64,000 bases of DNA from Streptomyces hokutonensis (GTDB taxonomy: Bacteria > Actinomycetota > Actinomycetes > Streptomycetales > Streptomycetaceae), in the NCBI RefSeq assembly GCF_000376565.1, contig NZ_BARG01000024.1:310001-374000 (forward strand), in the 5' to 3' direction. Numbering within the stretch: position 1 is the stretch's first letter; each line of letters starts with the position of its first letter. A model generated the notes under the pieces. That model had not been told where the DNA came from and ran no database searches. It worked only from the letters and a program-made list of their open reading frames with translations. Made by a program: the position numbers and the translations under genes. Shown here piece by piece: positions 26,680-34,461 of this stretch.

Positions 26680-27491
26680 AGGGCCGACCGCAGCGCCCGG
26701 CCGATGCCGAGACCCGCGGTGCGCAGCGCGCTCGCGTGCGCGGCGGCGTCCACCCGGTAGGTCGGCGCGGTGATCGACAGGGCGCCGGCGAGCGTGTTCT
26801 GCCGCCCGAAGACCGGCACCGCCATGCTCATGTAGCCGAGTCTGACCTCCTCCGCCTCGGTCGCGAGGCGCTCCTCCCGGATCCGCTCCACCTGGGCGCG
26901 CAGCCGCCCCGGCGAGGTGATGGTGTGCCGGGTGAACGGTTTCAGCCCGTTCCGGATCACCTCACCGAACAGTGAGGCGGGGGAGAAGGCCAGGATCGCC
27001 TTCCCGGTGGCGGTGCAGTAGAGCGGCAGCCGCCCCGCCACCCGGGACTCCTCGCTCAGGCCCCGGTGCGGCAGGATCTTCTCGAGGTAGACGACGTCGA
27101 GGCCGTCGTGGATCGCGAAGTGGATGGTCTCCTGCGTGGCCAGCAGCAGATCCTCCATGTACGGCTGTGCCACCTCGCGCAGGATCCGCTGCCGGTGCAC
27201 CCGCTGCCCGATCTCGAAGAGCCTGAGCCCGAGCCGGTAGTCGCACCCCGCCCGCTCCAGCAGCCCCCACACCACCAGCTCCTGGCAGAGCCGGTGCACG
27301 GTGGCCTTCGCGACGCCCGTACGGCGTACGAGATCCGCCAGGGAGAGCGACTCGTCGTCGACGGTGAACGCCTCCAGGATGGGCCGCACCTTGCCGAGGA
27401 CGGAGTTCATCGAATCGGGTCCCAGGGACGGTCCGGTCGCGGGAGGCGGGGGAGCGGGGGCCACGGCGCGGGCGATCGGGACGACGGTCAT
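26676..27491 (-). CDS. IclR-family transcriptional regulator
   Basis: The 271-residue protein has a Pro/Ala-rich N-terminal 25 residues, then a winged HTH (SVLGKVRPILEAF, VAKATVHRLCQELV) and an IclR effector domain (CTATGKAILAF, MAVPVFG, GALSITAP). GAGG lies eight bases before the ATG at 27491; a GTG at 27500 has worse spacing. It lies inside the ring-cleavage operon and is likely a local activator or repressor sensing a pathway compound. It is similar to the IclR gene at 15799-16587. Confidence 0.9.
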   Translation of the reverse strand: MTVVPIARAVAPAPPPPATGPSLGPDSMNSVLGKVRPILEAFTVDDESLSLADLVRRTGVAKATVHRLCQELVVWGLLERAGCDYRLGLRLFEIGQRVHRQRILREVAQPYMEDLLLATQETIHFAIHDGLDVVYLEKILPHRGLSEESRVAGRLPLYCTATGKAILAFSPASLFGEVIRNGLKPFTRHTITSPGRLRAQVERIREERLATEAEEVRLGYMSMAVPVFGRQNTLAGALSITAPTYRVDAAAHASALRTAGLGIGRALRSAL

Positions 27492-27500
27492 GGCAGACAC

Positions 27501-27538
27501 CTCACGATCAGGGGTTACGGCTGGAATCTCACGATCAG
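27501..27538. repeat. 11-bp direct repeat upstream of the IclR gene
   Basis: CTCACGATCAG is found at 27501-27511 and 27528-27538, a 27-bp period, in the 43-base gap between the hydrolase and IclR genes. The second copy overlaps the hydrolase stop. It might be an internal operator or chance. Confidence 0.4.
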
Positions 27539-28404
27539 TGACCGGACGACGACTGGGCGAGGAACGCGAGGCTCAGCGGGTTGTACAGCGAAGCCTTCTC
27601 ATGTTGCGGCCAATGTCCACATTCCGTGAAGACCTCGAGCCTGGCTCCCGGGATCGCGGCGGCGATCGCCTCGGCCTCCGGAACGTCCCCGAGCGGGTTC
27701 TTGTTGCCCCACACCACCAGCGTCGGGGCCTTGATCCGGGCCATGCGGTCCGGGCGCAGCAGATTCCGCTCCCGGGCCTCGACCTCCTGCAGGGCGAGCA
27801 GGTTGTGCAGGTTCCGCTGGAAGTCGGGGTGATGGTAGATCTCGTAGCGCACCTGGGTCAGCTCCTCGCCCAGGTCCTCGTCCCACTCCGCCCACAGCAG
27901 GGCCAGCCGGTCGCGGGTGTAGGAGATCTCCGGCTCCATGGCCGCGGCGCGGGTGGAGGTCTTCAGCCGTTCCATCACCGCCGGGTTGATCTTCGTGCCG
28001 CCCATGCACAGGAGCTGGAGGGAGGCGACCCGGTCCGGGTACTCGCTGGCCGCCCAGGAACCCACCCAGCCGCCCAGCGACTCGCCGACCAGGTGCGCGC
28101 GCTCGGCGCCGACCGCGTCGAGGTAGGCCATCAAGTGGTCGACGTACGCCGGGATCTCACCGGGCCGGTCGGGCTTGCCGGTGTAGCCGTGGCCGAGCAT
28201 GTCGATGGCGTGGCAGCGATAGCCGGCCTCGGCGTGCGCCGGGATGTTGCGGACGAAGGCCTCCAGGTGGCCCGTCGTGCCGTGCAGGAACACCACGTGC
28301 TCGCCGTCCTCCGGACCGGCTTGCAGGGCGCGGGTGGTGACATCGCCGGTCTCGACGTACGCGTGCCGGTAGTCGATGCCCGAGAGTTCGGTCCAGATGG
28401 TCAT
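27535..28404 (-). CDS. Alpha/beta-hydrolase, probable C-C bond hydrolase of the ring-fission product
   Basis: This 289-residue hydrolase resembles meta-cleavage product hydrolases (MhpC/BphD group): FLHGTTGHLEAF, MLGHGYTGKPD, nucleophile elbow GESLGG and the histidine in TECGHWPQHEK. These enzymes cut a C-C bond in the ring-opened dienol formed by extradiol dioxygenases. The ATG overlaps the stop of the LigB-type dioxygenase gene (ATGA), which strongly supports that role, although ester hydrolysis is possible. Confidence 0.88.
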   Translation of the reverse strand: MTIWTELSGIDYRHAYVETGDVTTRALQAGPEDGEHVVFLHGTTGHLEAFVRNIPAHAEAGYRCHAIDMLGHGYTGKPDRPGEIPAYVDHLMAYLDAVGAERAHLVGESLGGWVGSWAASEYPDRVASLQLLCMGGTKINPAVMERLKTSTRAAAMEPEISYTRDRLALLWAEWDEDLGEELTQVRYEIYHHPDFQRNLHNLLALQEVEARERNLLRPDRMARIKAPTLVVWGNKNPLGDVPEAEAIAAAIPGARLEVFTECGHWPQHEKASLYNPLSLAFLAQSSSGH

Positions 28405-29360
28405 GACTGCCTTTCGGTGTCTGCTTGTTGGGGATCCAGGACGGCCACGGCCATCCCGGTGAGCCACTCGGGCATCGGTTCGTAGGCCAGCCGGCGGCCG
28501 GGCACGTGGTCGAGCACGGCCGACATCAGCAGCCAGGTGCGCAGCTCCTGCGCCCCGTTGCCGGCGACCTTCTCCAACTCCTCGGTGGAGTACGCCGTGA
28601 TCCGCCCGATCTCGCCGCGCTCGACGAGGGACAGGAAATCGTCGTCGAACTCCGGGTTCAGCGCGGCCTCGGCGGCGCGGATGATCTCGCGGCGCCGGAC
28701 GTCGTAGTCCTGCCAGTTCTCCCGGCCGTTCAGCCAGGCGCCGACCATGAACTCCTCGTCGTCGCCGTGCGGTTCGCGCCAGTCCGGCCAGGGCAGCCGG
28801 TGCGAGAGCCCGCCCGAGCCGACCACCGCGACCCGCCGGTCGCCCGGGAAGGACAGGATGGCCTCCCGGATCGCCCGGCCCAGTTCCTCGCAGCGGGACA
28901 GGGTGGGCAGCGGCGGGGCGAAGACGTTCACGACGATCGGCACGATCTCCACGTCCAGGCCCTCGAAGAGGTACTGGATGGCGTGCGACTGACCGTGGTC
29001 GATCTGCAGCCTGGCGGAGAAGGCCGGGTCGAAACTCCCGCCCTCCACAAGGGAGTTGGCCAGGTGCCGGGCCAGCGGGACGTCGACCGGCTGGGGCCCC
29101 TTCGGGGTGCCCGACTCGCCGCTCGCGATGCACTCGCCGACGCCGATCGTGAAGCTCGGGATCAGGTCCAGCCAGAAACCCCGGAAGTGATTGGAACCCA
29201 CCAGGATCACCGTGTCGGGGCGGGCCGCGAGCAGTGCCTCCCGGGCCTCGGACAGCGCGTCGCGGAACCGCTCCGCCCGGTCCTTGTGGAAGGTCTCCTC
29301 CCAGTGGGTGTTCATCAGCGTGCTGTGCGAGGCGCCCACGCCCAGGACGATCTCCGTCAT
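28401..29360 (-). CDS. Class III extradiol ring-cleavage dioxygenase (LigB/MhpB-like)
   Basis: The protein has 319 residues, close to MhpB (2,3-dihydroxyphenylpropionate 1,2-dioxygenase). Matching segments are GASHSTL (metal His), GSNHFRGFWLDLIPSFTIGVG, LQIDHGQSHAIQYLF, GSGGLSHRLPWP and the C-terminal MPEWLTGMA. It should bind Fe(II) and open a catechol-type ring between or next to its hydroxyls. It is the central enzyme of this operon. The exact substrate is unknown; the absence of nearby mhp-type partners argues against simple phenylpropionate degradation. Confidence 0.9.
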   Translation of the reverse strand: MTEIVLGVGASHSTLMNTHWEETFHKDRAERFRDALSEAREALLAARPDTVILVGSNHFRGFWLDLIPSFTIGVGECIASGESGTPKGPQPVDVPLARHLANSLVEGGSFDPAFSARLQIDHGQSHAIQYLFEGLDVEIVPIVVNVFAPPLPTLSRCEELGRAIREAILSFPGDRRVAVVGSGGLSHRLPWPDWREPHGDDEEFMVGAWLNGRENWQDYDVRRREIIRAAEAALNPEFDDDFLSLVERGEIGRITAYSTEELEKVAGNGAQELRTWLLMSAVLDHVPGRRLAYEPMPEWLTGMAVAVLDPQQADTERQS

Positions 29361-30691
29361 GCCGCTCTTCCTTCCACCTCGGCGCGGGACCGGGTCACCG
29401 TGTCGACCGCCGTACGGATCAGATGGCGCGTCAGCTTCTCCATCGCCTGTACGGAGACCGTGTTCATGCCCCGCGCGAAGTCGATGTCGAAGAGGGAGTC
29501 CGTGACCTTCGGCATGCCGACCCGTACGGTCGGGATGCCGCGCCCGCGCAGGATGTTTGCGTCGGTGGCACCGCTGTTGCCCCGGATCACCTCGTGCTCG
29601 CGCCCCTCGAAGGCGGCCCAACTCGCCGTCGCGCTACGGCAGATCCAGCTCTCGGGGTCGGTGCTGGTGCCGGGGATGGCCAGGACCATCTCGGCGCCGA
29701 CGTCGATGTTCTTGTCGCGCAGGGCGGTGATGGCCGCCATGAACTCCCGCTTGGCCTGCATCGGCGTCGTGTCCGGGCCGATCCGCAGGTCCACCATGAG
29801 GGTGCAGGAGGCCGGTGTCACCGCGGCCATCCGGGGCCAACCCCCTTGTATCGAGGAGACGATGCCCTGCGGCGCGACCGTGCCGGAGGTGTGCCGTTCG
29901 GCGTACTCGACGAACCACTCCTCCAGATGCCGGGTCACCTCACCGGCGCGCGCGACGGGGTTGTCGTAGGGGAGGCGGTGGCGGGAGCCGACGTAGGTGT
30001 GCGTGCCGTGGACCGTCACCTCGAACCAGACCAGGCCGACCTCGTCCGGGGAGACCGTCCAGCCGGGCTTGGCGATGAGGGCGTAGTCGGTCCACACGCC
30101 CTGCTCCAGGAGGAACGAACAGCCCACGCCCTGGCCGGTGTTGAGGCGCCTTGAGCCGGGGCGGGCGTTGGTGGGCATGCCGCCCGCGCCGAAGGCCGCG
30201 ACCAGGTCGCCGGTGAGCGGGACGCCGGCCAGCGCGATCGCCTCGGCGGCCATCATCACGCAGGCCGCGTGGCCCTTCGGATTGGAGGCGCCGAGGCCGA
30301 CGATGAGATCGTCGTGGACGGTGGCGCGCGGACGCATGTCGTCACGCAACTCCGGCCCGATCCAGGGGAGATCCTCGCTCTCCTCGCCCACCGTCAGGGT
30401 GTCGATCGGCGCGTAGAGCATCAGGTCGGGGCCGGTGCCGTCGCCGGAGAGCCGGGCCCAGGCGTTGGCCTGCCGGTCGTCCAGCGGCTGGACCCGGGCC
30501 GGGCAGCCGGCCGTAGTGAGGGTGGCGGCGATGTGCGCGGCGAGCGGGCCCTCGTCACCGGTCGGGGACGGGACGTCGACGAGCCCGGTGATCAGGTCGC
30601 GCAGCCGCTCGGCGGTGACGTGCTGCCAGGCGTCGGCGACCCAGGCGGCCCGCTTGTCGTCCAGACCGGCCAACTCGCCCGTGGCGCTCAC
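29357..30691 (-). CDS. M20-family-fold protein lacking the canonical metal ligands
   Basis: The 444-residue protein has an M20 layout: a catalytic-type domain, a dimerisation insert (EVTVHGTHTYVGS) and a C-terminal part with SGATDANILRGRGIPTVRVG. The residues that bind two zinc ions in this family are changed. The H-x-D motif reads YAPID (Pro95), the bridging Asp in the D-x-K-G motif is Asn137 (SNPKG), the Glu-Glu pair is AGG (169-171), the following ligand Glu is Lys208 (IAKPG), and the final His region reads ARGMNTV. It is thus unlikely to be a normal peptidase. GTGA overlap with the 38-residue gene and ATGA overlap with the dioxygenase gene place it within the pathway. Confidence 0.85.
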   Translation of the reverse strand: MSATGELAGLDDKRAAWVADAWQHVTAERLRDLITGLVDVPSPTGDEGPLAAHIAATLTTAGCPARVQPLDDRQANAWARLSGDGTGPDLMLYAPIDTLTVGEESEDLPWIGPELRDDMRPRATVHDDLIVGLGASNPKGHAACVMMAAEAIALAGVPLTGDLVAAFGAGGMPTNARPGSRRLNTGQGVGCSFLLEQGVWTDYALIAKPGWTVSPDEVGLVWFEVTVHGTHTYVGSRHRLPYDNPVARAGEVTRHLEEWFVEYAERHTSGTVAPQGIVSSIQGGWPRMAAVTPASCTLMVDLRIGPDTTPMQAKREFMAAITALRDKNIDVGAEMVLAIPGTSTDPESWICRSATASWAAFEGREHEVIRGNSGATDANILRGRGIPTVRVGMPKVTDSLFDIDFARGMNTVSVQAMEKLTRHLIRTAVDTVTRSRAEVEGRAA

Positions 30692-30804
30692 TGGTTGATC
30701 CTGTGTACCTGAGTCATCGTCGTACGCTCGAAGCGTTTCTTCGCGAGCGGGAGCCCGATCGCGATCCCTATTCCGACGAGCAGGGTGAGCAGTGTGCGGC
30801 CCAT
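30688..30804 (-). CDS. 38-residue single-pass membrane peptide
   Basis: A short frame runs from ATG 30804 to the TGA at 30690-30688. The product has one hydrophobic helix (LLTLLVGIGIAIGLPLA) followed by a basic tail (KKRFERTT). GAAGGAAG lies upstream, only two bases separate it from the Rieske gene, and its stop overlaps the GTG of the M20-like gene. This packing argues that it is a real translated gene. Its function is unknown; it could anchor or stabilise the oxygenase. Confidence 0.7.
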   Translation of the reverse strand: MGRTLLTLLVGIGIAIGLPLAKKRFERTTMTQVHRINQ

Positions 30805-30806
30805 GG

Positions 30807-32015
30807 TCAGGCTTCCTTCTCTTCGGTGCCCGTACCGGCGAGCTTCTTGCCGTACTCCTCCTCGCTGAGGTTCCGCCAGGCGGTCAGCGAGATGTCGGGG
30901 CGGTAGAGCTTCTCCGGGGGAGCGTCGGTGATGTCGACCATCCAGGCGTCCTGGCCGGAGAACTGGCCGTGGAACAACCAGCGGATCGCACCGAGGTACT
31001 TGGCGTAGAAACGCAGGGTCTCCCAGCCCTCGGTGAAGTTGACCATCACGCCGACATAGCGGTGGTTGTCCTGGTCGACGGGGACGTAGAACTCGTAGTG
31101 GATGAAGTTCGGGTACGCGATGCGCAGCACGCCGGGCATCGACAGGGACGCGAAGCCGGGGAACTCCTGGGCCTCGATCGTCGGGTTGACCTTGTCGGGC
31201 TTGCCCGTGTTGCCGATGTTGAAGGTCTCCTTCGGCGGCTGGGCCTTCCACCAGCGCTTGTTGGTCCAACGGCCGACCCCGGGGAACTCCGCCTCCCAGT
31301 ACACCTCGTCCTGGACCCGGAAGATCCACCGGCCCTTGGGCACGATCCGGGTGATGTTCCAGGTCGGCATCGGCTTGAAGAGACGCCAGAGTGCCGTGCG
31401 GTGCAGGTACTTGGCGTGGCCCTCGTCGAAGCCGTTCTCGCAGGCGAAGCGCCAGTTGCCGCTGCGCGGGTCGATCCGGCCGCCCATCACGAAGGCGTTG
31501 GAGACGAGCTCCTCGGGCAGCTGCGAGTCGATGGGGTGCGGTTCCTCGTCGGCGAGGGGGATGTACACCCACACCATGCCGAGCCGCTCCTCGACCGGGT
31601 ACGTCCGCACCGAGACCTTGCCGGTCAGCCGGCAGCCGGGGCCGTCGGTGATGACCGCGGCGAGCTTGCCGGTGGGCAGGTCGAAGGTCCAGCCGTGGTA
31701 CGGGCAGCTGACCGTGCCCGGGAACTGCTGGTTGCCCTCGGAGAGCGGGACACCGCGGTGCGGGCAGCGGTTGTGCAGCGCGTACGCCGTACCGTTGTCC
31801 CGGATCAGGGTGATCTTCTCGCCGCAGATCGTGAACGGGAGCGGATCGCCGGTGATCTGGCTGGACCAGGTGACCGGATACCAGTAGCCGCGGAAGCCCG
31901 AGCCCGCCGCGTCGTAGTGGGGCCACGACTTCCAGTCCTGGCGGCCGGGCTCGCCGGTCGGTCTGCGGCGGCTCCGGACCGGGGGCGGGGTGTCGGGAGA
32001 GTCGTCGACCGTCAT
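30807..32015 (-). CDS. Rieske non-haem iron oxygenase, alpha subunit
   Basis: This is a 402-residue single-component-type oxygenase. The Rieske domain has CPHRG and CPYHGW, and the catalytic domain has the 2-His-carboxylate region in FACENGFDEGHAKYLH. AGGAGG lies nine bases before the ATG. No beta subunit gene is present, so it is a homomultimer of the PDO/vanillate-demethylase/KshA type. Electrons most likely come from the ferredoxin and reductase encoded at 24.4-25.7 kb. It would hydroxylate or demethylate an aromatic (or sterol-like) substrate to supply the extradiol dioxygenase. Confidence 0.92.
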   Translation of the reverse strand: MTVDDSPDTPPPVRSRRRPTGEPGRQDWKSWPHYDAAGSGFRGYWYPVTWSSQITGDPLPFTICGEKITLIRDNGTAYALHNRCPHRGVPLSEGNQQFPGTVSCPYHGWTFDLPTGKLAAVITDGPGCRLTGKVSVRTYPVEERLGMVWVYIPLADEEPHPIDSQLPEELVSNAFVMGGRIDPRSGNWRFACENGFDEGHAKYLHRTALWRLFKPMPTWNITRIVPKGRWIFRVQDEVYWEAEFPGVGRWTNKRWWKAQPPKETFNIGNTGKPDKVNPTIEAQEFPGFASLSMPGVLRIAYPNFIHYEFYVPVDQDNHRYVGVMVNFTEGWETLRFYAKYLGAIRWLFHGQFSGQDAWMVDITDAPPEKLYRPDISLTAWRNLSEEEYGKKLAGTGTEEKEA

Positions 32016-32302
32016 CGTGGGCGTCCTCCTGCTGCCGGGTGAGCTGTACGCCGAGCATGCGGCGGGCGGCAGGATCCGCCCAAGGGACCTGGTCCACTGA
32101 GCAGACCGGGTGCCGGGGAGGCGGCGGAAACGCGGCACTTCTGCCCTCGTCCACCGCATTTCGAGGGGGTCTGCGGGTCTTCGCGACGCTCCCTCTGCTG
32201 ACGACGCCCACCGCGTAGCCACTGATCACACCCGACGACTCGCATGCCTCGCGCTGTCGCACCGCATGAGTCACTCGGTGCCCGTGGCGCTGGAGACCGG
32301 CG
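32016..32302 (-). promoter_or_regulatory. Promoter gap of the Rieske operon
   Basis: No gene is seen in this 287-base gap. It must hold the promoter of the Rieske operon. A short palindrome GGCA-CTTC-TGCC (32134-32145) is the only candidate operator I noticed; it recalls the N4-spaced palindromes of the amidohydrolase loci but has a different core. The minus-strand start has AGGAGG close by. Confidence 0.3.
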
Positions 32303-33490
32303 CTATCTCTCGGTGAGGACCGCGTGCATCAGGGCGCGAAGCTCCGCGGCCAAGGCCGGGCGGGAGGTGAACCGGCCGGTCTGTGCCAGGTCGTTGACGA
32401 CGGCGAACGCGGCATGGACGCGGACCTGGACCACTTTCGGGTCCGGGCTCGGCGCTGCCGCTCCCGTCACCTCCGCCCAGTACGTGGCGAAGGCACGCTG
32501 GAAGCGGCGCAGCTCCGTGCGATCGCGCTCGGGCAGGTTGTGGCCCTCGGCGAAGTAGGCGGCGACCAGGTCCCGGTAGTCCAGCACCGTGTCTACGTAG
32601 GAGACGACCAGCAGGTCGAGAGTGTCGCGCGCGGGCAGCCCGGCCGTCTGCGCGGCTGCGACATTCTGCCGCAGGCGTTCCCGGATCCGGCTCGCGGCGG
32701 TCTGGAGCAGGTCGGTCTTGCCCGCGAAGTGGGTGTAGACGCTGGGCCCGGCCATGCCCGCCGCGGCGCCGATGTGCTCCATGGTCACCGCGTGGAAACC
32801 GCGCTCCCGGAAGAGCCGGGCCGAGACGGCGAGCAGTTGTTCACGCCGGGCGTCCAGCAGGGACGGGGTGCCCGCCGGGGAGAGTCGCGGTGCGGAGGCA
32901 GCGGTCAGATCGGTCGCCAGGGTGTTGAGGGCGATGTCCGTGAGGACTTCCTCGAAAGCCGCGCGTGGCAGCCGGACGCGGTGGTCGGAGACGCTCCCCA
33001 GGACACTGAGCGCCCCCCAGGTGAGCAGAGACGCCTCGGAGGGCCCCAACTCGGGCCGCCGGTTGCGCAGCGCGCGGATCAATGGCGTGCCGATTCGCAC
33101 CGCGCGCCTTCTCACCTCGATGGCGTCCTCGGGCGCGAGGTGCCGACGCTCGCGCCGCCAGAGCATGCCGAACTCGGGCCGGGCGACCACGAGAGCCGCC
33201 AACTGCGCGTAAGCCGCGGGCAGTTCCGGACCCGTGCCGTCGTGGGTGCACCCGTCGAGCACCCGACCGGCCTCGTCGAGGCCGGCGAGCAGGATGTGGG
33301 CGAGCACGGCCTGCTTTCCGCGGAAGTGGCGGTAGAGCGCCGGCCCGCTGAGCCCGGCGGCTGCGGCGATGTCCTGGACGGAGACGTTGTGGTAGCCGTC
33401 GCGCGCGAAGAGTCCGGCGGCGAGCGCGGCGAGCTGGTCGCGGCGCGTCGGCTTTCCGGGCCGGGGCGGGGCGCCGGAGGGCGACGTCAC
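32303..33490 (-). CDS. Tandem TetR-type transcriptional regulator (two TetR units in one chain)
   Basis: The 395-residue protein is twice the normal TetR length. The first HTH is at about residues 15-60 (LAALAAGLFARDGYHNVSVQ, then AAGLSGPALYRHFRGKQAVL) and the second at about residues 215-260 (LLAVSARLFRERGFHAVTME, then AAGMAGPSVYTHFAGKTDLL). Each HTH is followed by a helical ligand domain. The GTG overlaps the enoyl-CoA hydratase stop (GTGA), so the regulator is the second gene of that transcript. It may act on the palindrome at 34377-34416, probably in response to an acyl-CoA. Confidence 0.9.
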   Translation of the reverse strand: MTSPSGAPPRPGKPTRRDQLAALAAGLFARDGYHNVSVQDIAAAAGLSGPALYRHFRGKQAVLAHILLAGLDEAGRVLDGCTHDGTGPELPAAYAQLAALVVARPEFGMLWRRERRHLAPEDAIEVRRRAVRIGTPLIRALRNRRPELGPSEASLLTWGALSVLGSVSDHRVRLPRAAFEEVLTDIALNTLATDLTAASAPRLSPAGTPSLLDARREQLLAVSARLFRERGFHAVTMEHIGAAAGMAGPSVYTHFAGKTDLLQTAASRIRERLRQNVAAAQTAGLPARDTLDLLVVSYVDTVLDYRDLVAAYFAEGHNLPERDRTELRRFQRAFATYWAEVTGAAAPSPDPKVVQVRVHAAFAVVNDLAQTGRFTSRPALAAELRALMHAVLTER

Positions 33491-34338
33491 TGACCACCGG
33501 CCCAGGGCAGGAAGCCCGGCAGGCCGTCGTCGATCCGGCCGGGGAACTTCGGCGGCCGGCGTTCCAGGAACGACGTGACGCCCTCCACGGCGTCCGCGCT
33601 GAGCGTCAGGAGGCGCACCAGTCGAGTCTCCAGTTGGTGGGCTCGGTCGGGTGAGTCGAGCGACGACAGACGATAGATCATCTGCCGGGTGATCGCGACG
33701 GCGACCGGGGCGGTGTGCTCCGCGATCTCGTGCGCGAGCGCGTAGGCCGCGTCGACCAGCGCATCGGGCTCGTGGACGCTGTGCAGCAGTCCCGAGCGCA
33801 ACGCCTCCTCCGCGCCGAACACCCGCCCGGTGAGCGTCCAGTCGAGGGCGGTGGACAGGCCCACCAGGCGGGGCAGGAACCAGGTGGATCCGCCTTCGGC
33901 GACGATGCCGCGCCGGGTGAAGGGGAAGCCGAACCTGCTGTCGTGGGCCGCCAGCCGGAAGTCGGCGGCCAGCGGCACCGTCGCGCCCGCGCCCACCGAG
34001 GCGCCGTTGAGCGCGGCGATCACGGGCTTGTTCATCGCGAACATGCGGGCGGAGACGCTGCCGGCGGGCTCCAGTTCCAGCGGCGGCAGGTCCTCCTCCT
34101 TGCCCTCTCCGTCCACGTCGAAGCCGCCTCCGGAGAGGTCGGCGCCCACGCAGAAGTCCCGCCCGGAGCCGGTGAGGACGACGACCCGGACCTCCTCGTC
34201 GGCGTCGGCGCGCGCGAGGGCGTCCCGCAGCTCCTGCGCCATGCGGAGGGTGTAGCCGTTGCGCGCCGCGGGGCGGTCGAGCGTGATGGTCGCCACCCGA
34301 TCGGTCAGCGCATAGCGAATCTGCTGGTAGGAGGACAT
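33487..34338 (-). CDS. Enoyl-CoA hydratase/isomerase family protein
   Basis: The 283-residue crotonase-fold protein includes the oxyanion-hole segments GRDFCVGADLSG and ALNGASVGAGATVPLAADFRLA, and PFTRRGIVAEGGSTWFLPRLVG, where Glu lies at a catalytic position. It has an insertion around residues 75-90 (Gly/Glu-rich). It is probably a hydratase in beta-oxidation of an unusual acyl group, together with the divergent acyl-CoA dehydrogenase. GAGAGG precedes the ATG. Confidence 0.9.
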   Translation of the reverse strand: MSSYQQIRYALTDRVATITLDRPAARNGYTLRMAQELRDALARADADEEVRVVVLTGSGRDFCVGADLSGGGFDVDGEGKEEDLPPLELEPAGSVSARMFAMNKPVIAALNGASVGAGATVPLAADFRLAAHDSRFGFPFTRRGIVAEGGSTWFLPRLVGLSTALDWTLTGRVFGAEEALRSGLLHSVHEPDALVDAAYALAHEIAEHTAPVAVAITRQMIYRLSSLDSPDRAHQLETRLVRLLTLSADAVEGVTSFLERRPPKFPGRIDDGLPGFLPWAGGQ

Positions 34339-34376
34339 CTCCAGCCTCTCTTGTTAATCATCACTAGGCTGAGTGT

Positions 34377-34416
34377 CATGCACTTCAAGCCTTGACAGCA
34401 AGGCTTGAGTTGCATG
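34377..34416. promoter_or_regulatory. 40-bp palindromic operator between the hydratase and acyl-CoA dehydrogenase genes
   Basis: CAAGCCTT (34386-34393) and AAGGCTTG (34400-34407) flank a six-base spacer, and CATGCA (34377-34382) and TGCATG (34411-34416) extend the symmetry outward. A possible minus-strand promoter (TTGAAG, 16 bases, TAGTGA) overlaps it. The site lies in the divergent gap 34339-34461 and is the obvious binding site for the tandem TetR protein. Confidence 0.7.
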
Positions 34417-34461
34417 AAGTTAATGGCGATTAGGACGCTATGAAGACTGCGAGGGTGTCGC

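Noticed and set aside
29357..30691. Ordinary M20 zinc peptidase
   Set aside because: The overall fold fits, but the H-x-D, D-x-K-G, Glu-Glu, Glu and final His ligand positions are all substituted.
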